Origin: Nitrospiraceae bacterium | Lineage (GTDB): Bacteria > Nitrospirota > Thermodesulfovibrionia > Thermodesulfovibrionales > UBA9159 | DNA length: 5,364 bases | Direction of reading: 5' to 3' | Assembly: GCA_003453735.1 (NCBI GenBank) | Contig: DMNE01000141.1 | Coordinates: 1 to 5,364, forward strand | Shown: piece by piece, positions 1 through 4,080 of the stretch | How the letters are laid out: each line of letters begins with the position of its first letter | Numbering within the stretch: the stretch's first letter is position 1 | Notes under the pieces: generated by a model | What the model saw: the letters and a program-made list of their open reading frames with translations, nothing else | What the model was told of the DNA's origin: nothing | The model's database searches: none | Program-made: the position numbers and the translations under genes

Positions 1-168
1 CAACCGGCGGGGATTCACATCACTTACGATTATGGCTGGAAAGAAACGCAGCCAAAATATTTGTCTCCCCTCAAACTAAACGTTTCCATGAGTTCGAAGG
101 TTTCGGCAAGTTCTTCTAATAACAAAGCATTTCAAGGTAGAGCAACTACTGCGGCTTTCCGAAAATAA
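1..168 (+). CDS. Possible 3' end of an unrecognised gene entering from the left
   Basis: Frame 1 is open from the first base to TAA at 166-168 (55 residues). The first half (for example GIHITYDYGWKETQPKYL) has a protein-like mix of residues; the second half is rich in Ser, Asn and Ala. No family is recognised and codon evidence over 55 residues is weak. A minus-strand frame overlaps its end, and at most one of the two is likely to be real. Confidence 0.25.
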   Translation, partial: QPAGIHITYDYGWKETQPKYLSPLKLNVSMSSKVSASSSNNKAFQGRATTAAFRK

Positions 169-326
169 TCATCAGAACGTTTTGCTAAATAACATCCCAT
201 ACTCAACGCATCTATTGCAAGTTTCAAAAACTGACTGCCGCCAGAAACCAACATGAGTGACTGCTTGTACAGACCTGTCTGGTTATTTTGATAATCAACG
301 CCTCCATAGCACGGCGCGCATATCAT
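132..326 (-). CDS. Possible 64-aa protein, unrecognised
   Basis: The frame runs from an ATG at 326 to a stop at 132-134. Residues 27-52 (from VSGGSQFLKLAIDAL to KRSDDYF) look like ordinary soluble-protein sequence with a helical middle. There is no Shine-Dalgarno sequence, and a TAG lies two codons upstream of the ATG. It overlaps the left-edge plus-strand frame. It may be a remnant or a chance frame. Confidence 0.2.
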   Translation of the reverse strand: MICAPCYGGVDYQNNQTGLYKQSLMLVSGGSQFLKLAIDALSMGCYLAKRSDDYFRKAAVVALP

Positions 327-329
327 GCC

Positions 330-357
330 ACGCTAATCCAAGCCTGAAACTTAGCGT
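330..357. repeat. 7-bp inverted repeat upstream of the promoter
   Basis: ACGCTAA (330-336) and TTAGCGT (351-357) are perfect inverted copies with a 14-nt spacer, ending 13 bp before the -35 box. The position suits an upstream operator, but chance is possible. Confidence 0.35.
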
Positions 358-370
358 ATCGATAAAATGG

Positions 371-399
371 TTGCAATCTATTATTTCGTGCCTTATATT
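371..399 (+). promoter_or_regulatory. Sigma70-type promoter of the decayed 425-740 gene
   Basis: TTGCAA (371-376) and TATATT (394-399) are separated by 17 bp: four of six and five of six consensus matches at ideal spacing. Transcription would start near 406, just before the AAAGGAG ribosome site (410-416), so the leader is very short. Confidence 0.5.
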
Positions 400-424
400 T
401 AAAGTTGAGAAAGGAGATTGGGAA

Positions 425-740
425 TTGCTAATTGTTCAATCTAAAAATAATGTTCCGATAAGACTTACAATAGAGCGTTGGAACCACATCATCTTGCGGC
501 ATCCATAATTGGAGGGCCAGAAAGAATATGTGATACAGACTGTTACCGAACCCGACCCCGGATTCAACAAGGCGATTTCGGCGAACTTATTGCCATCCGC
601 TTTTATGAAACAACGCCTCTTACTTCTTCCTGCACCTGAGACTGTGGCGTTCTCGCGACAGGCATTAGGTTACAACCGGAAAGAAACACTTTACCGATGA
701 GCCACGAGATGCGGTGTACAATAGAATCATGCACCAGTAG
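425..740 (+). pseudogene. Decayed nuclease-fold/toxin-like gene of about 105 codons
   Basis: Three frames joined in order give one coherent protein. Frame one, from a TTG at 425, reads LLIVQSKNN...IRLTIERWNHII and reaches RHP before a TAA at 506-508. It then resumes in the same frame as LEGQKEYV to TEPD (near 556), so the TAA is most simply a GAA-to-TAA nonsense change (HPELEGQ expected). Frame two, from 559, gives RIQQGDFGELIAIRFYETT to a TGA at 637-639. The end is recovered in frame three as TDEPRDAVYNRIMHQ with TAG at 738-740. The 'IRLT.ERW.HI..RHPE..GQ' and 'EPD.I..GDFGELLA.RFY' patterns recall small proteins of about 100 residues that I associate with barnase/EndoU-like or toxin-like nuclease families. 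That family name is tentative. Between 640 and 690 the reading is badly degraded. AAAGGAG at 410-416, 8 nt before the TTG, and a matching promoter support this start. Confidence 0.65.
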
Positions 741-866
741 ATAGCTTCAACTCAAAAGATCGTCCCCACCCCGCCGGGATTGTGATGGTCACGCATACTC
801 CTTTCGGTCTCGATTAATTTCACTCTATCAATACTACGTCAGTCAACGGGGTGCCCGTAATCACCT

Positions 867-1190
867 TTACTCACCCACCATCGGAATCTGTGAGGAGACC
901 TGGACATCTAGCAGCAATCGAAGCCGTCTGTCAATTTGCATAAAGCGAGCGACCTTCCGGCCAGGCAGGACTTTTTCGAAAAGTGGAAGGAACTTCTGTG
1001 CCAGCTGGACTGTGGCATCATCTGCCTCCATCCATCTCTTTGTTAAACTCAAGGCCTCGGCATCACTCAAGCTGTCGTAGCTTGCCGCATACTGCTTAAT
1101 GATGCCAAGACGATCATCGTTAATCTTTTAATTCATGTACCGAGTACCGACGGTCGCGGACAACTATGCCACCTTTGACTCCTCTGAAAC
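867..1190 (-). pseudogene. Truncated, frameshifted remnant of a small exported protein
   Basis: From 1127 to the TAA at 867-869 an 86-residue frame is open but has no ATG; the first usable start is a TTG at 1070. It begins KINDDRLGIIKQYA, runs through KFLPLFEKVLPGRKVARF and ends near QIPMV. This pattern matches, from memory, the C-terminal half of small secreted proteobacterial proteins of about 180-200 residues with no agreed function, whose middle reads like 'SEAEA..FWP.Y..Y...L.KIND'. Fragments of that preceding segment are found upstream: VRDRRYSVHEL at 1161-1129 in another frame, one base out of phase with KINDDR, and VSEES at 1190-1176, with stops TAG (1164-1166) and TAA (1128-1130) between. 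The signal peptide and first 40-50 residues are missing. This is therefore a decayed gene, not a real 67-residue protein. Confidence 0.6.
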
Positions 1191-1231
1191 TGAAAAGAGG
1201 ACAACAGTCACCTTCTTCCCTTTTCAAAGTC

Positions 1232-1414
1232 TTATTTCCACCGATAAACATGCACCGCGATATACATTGCCAACATCCCTAACAAAAAGCCGACAGAAAA
1301 TATTTCCACACTTTTTAACCTCGCCTCTCCACCTACGAACCACGCGATATAGTTTATAAGCACGAGAACGATAATGACACAAATTACATAGAGACTCAGG
1401 GGATATCTTTTCAT
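1232..1414 (-). CDS. Small two-helix membrane protein (60 aa), unrecognised
   Basis: The product has two strongly hydrophobic stretches, about residues 7-28 and 37-57, joined by a short basic loop (R32, K34). It has a basic N-terminus (K2, R3) and ends in YRWK. This pattern fits a hairpin-like inner-membrane protein with both ends in the cytoplasm. The ATG at 1414 is the only reasonable start: upstream the frame stays open only to a TGA and offers no ATG, GTG or TTG. The ribosome site is weak (GGGCGAG about 4 nt before the ATG). An extended -10 promoter at 1532-1540 and three hairpins precede it, which supports a real transcription unit. Downstream on the same strand is a broken exported-protein gene. 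I do not recognise the family. Hydrophobic composition alone can arise by chance in AT-rich DNA, so confidence is moderate. Confidence 0.5.
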   Translation of the reverse strand: MKRYPLSLYVICVIIVLVLINYIAWFVGGEARLKSVEIFSVGFLLGMLAMYIAVHVYRWK

Positions 1415-1423
1415 GACGCTCGC

Positions 1424-1440
1424 CCATACTAACGGTATGG
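1424..1440 (-). repeat. Leader hairpin 3: 6-bp stem before the start codon
   Basis: CCATAC and GTATGG pair across a 5-nt loop, ending 9 nt before the ATG of the small membrane protein. On the minus strand the sequence GGAGGTCA lies immediately 5' of it. It could limit ribosome access; this is inferred from position only. Confidence 0.4.
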
Positions 1441-1457
1441 TGACCTCCGATCATTTT

Positions 1458-1471
1458 GCCCGTCACCGGGC
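1458..1471 (-). repeat. Leader hairpin 2: 5-bp GC stem
   Basis: GCCCG and CGGGC flank a 4-nt loop. It is separated by only 4 nt from hairpin 1, and on the minus strand it is followed by an A-rich stretch, not a T-run, so it is not a terminator. Confidence 0.4.
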
Positions 1472-1475
1472 TCAA

Positions 1476-1506
1476 GATAGATGGACAAGGCCCATAACCA
1501 TCTATC
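1476..1506 (-). repeat. Leader hairpin 1: 9-bp stem
   Basis: GATAGATGG (1476-1484) and CCATCTATC (1498-1506) pair perfectly across a 13-nt loop. On the minus strand it would be the first structure in the leader, starting about 20 nt after the predicted start of transcription. Confidence 0.5.
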
Positions 1507-1523
1507 AATAATTCCAGTTGCAA

Positions 1524-1703
1524 TCAGCTAAAGTATAACAAATTTGAAAATTACGATGTACAGGAAGTACCTTTGCAGGCAGTGCCTTTTCTCAAAAGTG
1601 GCATATTTTTTCAGAAATCTTCAGAACGAGGCAAAGGAAACTTCACATGTCCGCCAACACGCGCTGCAGTTATCCTGACTCTTATAAGGTAGATCAACGA
1701 AGC
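1524..1703. other. Intergenic stretch after the hydrolase gene
   Basis: I see no coding frame here. It holds the small-protein promoter and, at 1583-1603, an imperfect hairpin (TGCC pairing GGCA, then TTTT pairing AAAA with a 2-nt bulge). On the plus strand this hairpin is followed by six Ts at 1606-1611. No plus-strand gene ends nearby for it to serve, and for the minus-strand hydrolase the T-run is on the wrong side. No convincing hydrolase terminator was found. Confidence 0.4.
1532..1540 (-). promoter_or_regulatory. Candidate extended -10 promoter for the small membrane protein
   Basis: On the minus strand, TGTTATACT (1540 down to 1532) joins a TGn extension to TATACT, five of six consensus -10 bases. 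No strong -35 box is evident. Transcription would start near 1525 and give a leader of about 110 nt before the ATG at 1414. Confidence 0.4.
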
Positions 1704-3251
1704 CTATTCCCAGACGACACGAGTCACTGAAAAGGGAGTTATTGTGATACGCCCCGTAAAATTCTGATGCTCGATTCTGGCAGAAAGTTTGTCAGTCCTG
1801 ACGAGGTCTGGCATCGACATGAATTCTATGGTTGAAGGCCTCTTGTTCGGTATCAGGGTTGTCGGATCCAGCAAGAAAACATCGGTTGAAACGTTTTCCA
1901 GGATCAACGTCGTACGGTCTTTCGATTGGAAAAGACCTCCTTCGACAGCAAAATAAGATTGAGGAACCACGCCTTCCCCGCCAATCGGTTTAGCGCCATC
2001 CTGAACCACACGTTGGAATGAACCGCCGCCATTGGCCGCCTTATTCAGCCATTTCAATGCTGCCGCCGTCGGCACGGGTGCATAACCCCCCATGCCGTCT
2101 GCGATGAACATCGAGAACGGATTCTTTGGTCTGAAGTCGTACATAAAGAACAGCGAGGCTGTGACTGAGGCATGACGCAGGTGAACAAGTACCATGCGCG
2201 CGGCCAGCAGCATTTCCATCGACGGGGAAAGCGGTTCAACGTCGGCGCCACGCTGGGTCGCCGCATTGGCGCCGCGTGAATTCCACTCGGTAATCCATAT
2301 TTCCTTGCCGGGCAGACGCCGTTCGATACCCCGCAGTATGCGCTCCACCCCATCATCCACTTGGGCCATCATGGCCTTCAAGCGCGGCAACGCGTTCTCC
2401 CGTGTTGGTGGCGTGAGTCCCGCCTGTGGTTCGCCCAGCACGTCGCTTAGCCGCGGATAAAGATGCAACGTGACGGCATCGAACCAGGGTTCCGGGCGCA
2501 GGTCGTCATCCCATTTCTCGATTCGCTGCCAGAACCGTGCCCTGGGATTGCGATGGACGCTGAAGCCACTGGCTGCGGCCTGCACGGCGGTCTTTGCGTT
2601 CGCGGGCAAGTAGGGCTTGAGGGCGTCAAGGTATTGCTTCATCGTCCGCATGCTGGAGGGGGCATCAGACCAGCGCGCCAGGCTTTCCGGATCGTTGCCC
2701 ATAGCGACCCAGAATTCGTTCCCCAATTCGATTCGTTGTGGAACCAGCCCGTTACCGGCTAGGTGCTTGAGCCATTCCACTTGTTCGGCGATGCTCGATG
2801 ACTCCAGATTAGGCACAAAGATCACTTGCGCCCCAATCTGCCGGGAGAAAGCCATATATTGTTCCATCTTGATGCCATCGGGGTTGCCTCTGGCAATGTT
2901 GGCAGCTGCTTTGGCCCAAAAACGCACGTAGGGAGAACTGTCGGGGTACTCTTGGATCTTGATCAATCCCGTGCGCCAATTGTAAAAATTGGCATCGGAC
3001 CCTCCCGGAAAACGGTCCAGCCCGAGGTCCATTTGTTTTAGAGCCTCTATTTTGGCCGGATTATCGAGGAGACGTTCGAAGAAGGCTGACGTGGACCCAC
3101 CTAAAATTGGCCCCTGCAACAAACGTGATTGTCCGACTGACTTGAGCGTTAGGATCTTGGCGTCGGTCGCGGCATTTGCGCCAATCAGAGGGATGGAGGT
3201 CATAAGCGAAAAGACAAGCGCCAGCCGCAACGAGAGAGAAAACTTTTTCAT
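1704..3251 (-). CDS. Secreted clan GH-A-type glycoside hydrolase
   Basis: The 515-residue product begins with a classical Sec signal peptide: MKK, a hydrophobic core at about 6-23, and a likely cut after A-N-A at 25-27. The mature part looks like a (beta/alpha)8-barrel retaining hydrolase of clan GH-A: RFPGG at 80-84, LGNEF at 176-180 (E179 the likely acid/base), a conserved-type H263 in TLHLYP, and ITEWN at 320-324 (E322 the likely nucleophile). The last 110 or so residues, from about 405, look beta-rich and may be the C-terminal beta-sandwich common in GH39, GH51 and GH79. I cannot choose among these families or name a substrate. The enzyme should act in the periplasm or outside the cell on a polysaccharide. 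The ATG at 3251 is chosen because it starts the signal peptide and an in-frame TAA lies 14 codons upstream. The ribosome site is weak. It has its own promoter, so it is probably transcribed apart from asnB. Confidence 0.9.
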   Translation of the reverse strand: MKKFSLSLRLALVFSLMTSIPLIGANAATDAKILTLKSVGQSRLLQGPILGGSTSAFFERLLDNPAKIEALKQMDLGLDRFPGGSDANFYNWRTGLIKIQEYPDSSPYVRFWAKAAANIARGNPDGIKMEQYMAFSRQIGAQVIFVPNLESSSIAEQVEWLKHLAGNGLVPQRIELGNEFWVAMGNDPESLARWSDAPSSMRTMKQYLDALKPYLPANAKTAVQAAASGFSVHRNPRARFWQRIEKWDDDLRPEPWFDAVTLHLYPRLSDVLGEPQAGLTPPTRENALPRLKAMMAQVDDGVERILRGIERRLPGKEIWITEWNSRGANAATQRGADVEPLSPSMEMLLAARMVLVHLRHASVTASLFFMYDFRPKNPFSMFIADGMGGYAPVPTAAALKWLNKAANGGGSFQRVVQDGAKPIGGEGVVPQSYFAVEGGLFQSKDRTTLILENVSTDVFLLDPTTLIPNKRPSTIEFMSMPDLVRTDKLSARIEHQNFTGRITITPFSVTRVVWE

Positions 3252-3297
3252 AATGCTATTATTCTGCCATAAAATGAAGCATTATTTTCCAGTAACC

Positions 3298-3317
3298 ATC
3301 ACAATTATATCACAATT
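3298..3317. repeat. Direct repeat (9 bp, 11-bp period) over the -10 element
   Basis: ATCACAATT occurs at 3298-3306 and again at 3309-3317 (AATTGTGAT on the minus strand). The two copies are offset by 11 bp, one helical turn, and overlap the -10 box, so this is a candidate site for a repressor binding tandem half-sites. The repeat is seen directly; the regulatory role is inferred. Confidence 0.45.
3304..3312 (-). promoter_or_regulatory. Extended -10 promoter of the glycoside hydrolase gene
   Basis: On the minus strand, TGATATAAT (3312 down to 3304) combines a consensus TATAAT with the TGn extension. No good TTGACA match lies 16-18 bp upstream, which is common for extended -10 promoters. Predicted transcription would begin near 3297, giving a leader of about 46 nt before the ATG at 3251. 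That leader has no clear Shine-Dalgarno sequence. Confidence 0.6.
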
Positions 3318-3442
3318 AACGCGTGCGCATTTCAGGAATTTATCTTGAGGGAAGTCTCTCCTGTCACTCCTTCCAAAAGTCTCAATTATTAGAAGAACAT
3401 AGCAAACACGGGCAACAATTATCGATCGAACTCTTCATCTAG

Positions 3443-3475
3443 CTGCCAGAACATGAAACTATCGACTTCTGGCGG
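3443..3475. repeat. Inverted repeat, 7 bp plus wobble extension
   Basis: GCCAGAA (3445-3451) and TTCTGGC (3467-3473) are complementary across a 15-nt loop. A U-G and a C-G pair extend the stem outward to 3443/3475. There is no T-run and no adjacent recognised gene end; function unknown. Confidence 0.35.
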
Positions 3476-3527
3476 AAAGAAACAGTTTTTGGACATTGCA
3501 ATTGGCGTTAACTTTAGGGAGTAAGTG

Positions 3528-3641
3528 ATGGGCGCGCGAAACGACTCAAAATCTCTCATTCAGCCACAAGTCCTTAAAATGGTGAGAAGGCAAGTCATCT
3601 CGGGCTTTCTGATTGAAAGATTTCTTTCCGCGAACGTTTAG
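3528..3641 (+). CDS. Possible 37-aa small protein, unrecognised
   Basis: The ATG at 3528 is preceded by AGGGAG at 3516-3521, a good Shine-Dalgarno match with 6 nt spacing, and the frame runs 37 codons to TAG. The second half (about residues 15-34, from VLKMVRRQV to IERFL) is basic and could form an amphipathic helix. No homologue is recognised and no strong promoter was identified upstream. A frame this short in AT-rich DNA may be chance; the ribosome site is the only reason to list it. Confidence 0.2.
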   Translation: MGARNDSKSLIQPQVLKMVRRQVISGFLIERFLSANV

Positions 3642-3702
3642 TACATTTCCAAGTGCGCAAACTGGAGAAAGGCTGGGGTTGCGACTTTCAACTATTCACT
3701 AC

Positions 3703-3837
3703 TCACTTTCGAAGACGAAGTACCTGAGGCATCGATGAGATGTGAATTAGGGAAAAAACTGTTGAAGTGGGCACAAATTCACGACGATTGACGGAGGACT
3801 TCATGGCAGCGGTGTGAAAATCAGTCACCCAATCCAT
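3703..3837 (-). pseudogene. Possible 5' remnant with twin-arginine-like start (44 aa)
   Basis: A short minus-strand frame begins at an ATG at 3837, only 27 nt after the YedF remnant's stop. It has a second ATG at codon 12, followed by SVNRREFV (residues 15-22) and a moderately hydrophobic stretch before a TGA. The NRREFV core resembles the twin-arginine motif at the start of Tat-exported proteins, so this may be the truncated 5' end of a lost gene. The stretch after the arginines is short and interrupted by a His and a Pro, and no ideal ribosome site is present. It could be chance. Confidence 0.2.
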
Positions 3838-3863
3838 ACTGTCTTTTTGCATTCCTTCGTCCC

Positions 3864-4022
3864 TTAGACGGTATTGGTTGTCCCCCCTCTGAAGCCCACC
3901 TTGAGTTCGGACTCAAGGTTGAAGTATTTCAGGCATGTCCCGCAGGTGAATATCTCCACACCCAAGGTATCGAACTCTTTGAGGAGCGCCACTGTTTCCT
4001 CATTTGAATTAAACGTGGGCAT
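3864..4022 (-). pseudogene. YedF/DsrE-like sulfurtransferase-family C-terminal remnant
   Basis: Translating the minus strand from the ATG at 4022 gives 52 residues ending at TAA (3864-3866). They match the C-terminal end of the DsrE-like domain of YedF, the 'sulfurtransferase-like selenium metabolism protein': GVEI at 21-24, then CGTCL at 27-31, then an ELKVG stretch at 39-43. Intact YedF proteins are about 190-200 residues, with an N-terminal TusA-like domain and a C-terminal DsrE-like domain; here only the last quarter survives. Upstream in this frame a TGA stop lies 12 codons before the ATG, and the preceding sequence runs into the asnB end without any YedF similarity. From memory of the family, about seven residues between the FNS motif and GVEI also seem to be missing. 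No ribosome site fits the ATG. I read this as a truncated remnant, possibly cut when the neighbouring gene was inserted. The alternative is a functional 52-residue CxxC protein, which I think less likely. Confidence 0.7.
3898..3919. repeat. Perfect 9-bp inverted repeat, 4-nt loop
   Basis: ACCTTGAGT and ACTCAAGGT flank TCGG and form an uninterrupted 9-bp stem. It lies inside the coding part of the YedF remnant. No T-run follows on either strand, so it is not a standard intrinsic terminator, although it sits about 160 bp past the asnB stop and could contribute to 3' end formation. Confidence 0.6.
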
Positions 4023-4049
4023 TGATGCGTCGGGGTCGGCTTTCTTCGT

Positions 4050-4071
4050 GCCTCCTCAGCGATCAGGAGGC
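4050..4071. repeat. 7-bp inverted repeat just past the asnB stop
   Basis: GCCTCCT and AGGAGGC are separated by 8 nt, starting 10 nt beyond the asnB TAG on the minus strand. The stem is GC-rich but is followed by no T-run. It may be an RNA 3'-end stabiliser or chance; it is not called as a terminator. Confidence 0.35.
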
Positions 4072-4080
4072 CATAACTGT

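Larger units (their letters stand above)
3252..3863. other. About 600-bp low-coding region between hydrolase and YedF remnant
   Basis: This interval is AT-richer than the genes around it and holds no long open frame on either strand. It contains the hydrolase promoter and its direct repeat, an inverted repeat (3443-3475), a 37-codon frame with a good ribosome site (3528-3641), a twin-arginine-like fragment (3703-3837), and a GGAGG placed 5 nt before a five-codon frame (MAAV-stop, ATG at 3803-3805). The mix suggests decayed gene pieces rather than one long regulatory region. I recognise no transposase, tRNA or phage attachment site in it. Confidence 0.6.

Noticed and set aside
846..858. ACGGG-GTG-CCCGT hairpin after the exported-protein remnant
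   Set aside because: Only a 5-bp stem with a 3-nt loop and no T-run on either strand, so not supported as a terminator.
1191..1230. GAAAAG...CTTTTC pairing after the small membrane protein stop
   Set aside because: The loop is long, the stem needs a bulge and no T-run follows, so a terminator call is not justified.
1224..1523. 99-aa minus-strand frame starting at TTG
   Set aside because: It overlaps the two-helix membrane protein in another frame, starts at TTG without a ribosome site, and its composition (many Arg and Cys in the second half) looks like an off-frame reading.
1583..1611. Imperfect hairpin followed by six Ts on the plus strand
   Set aside because: There is no plus-strand gene ending nearby, and the stem has a 2-nt bulge. 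For the minus-strand hydrolase the T-run is on the wrong side.
2054..3348. Several 60-119 aa frames on both strands inside and across the hydrolase gene
   Set aside because: All lie over a gene with a clear signal peptide and catalytic motifs; none has a ribosome site or recognisable motif.
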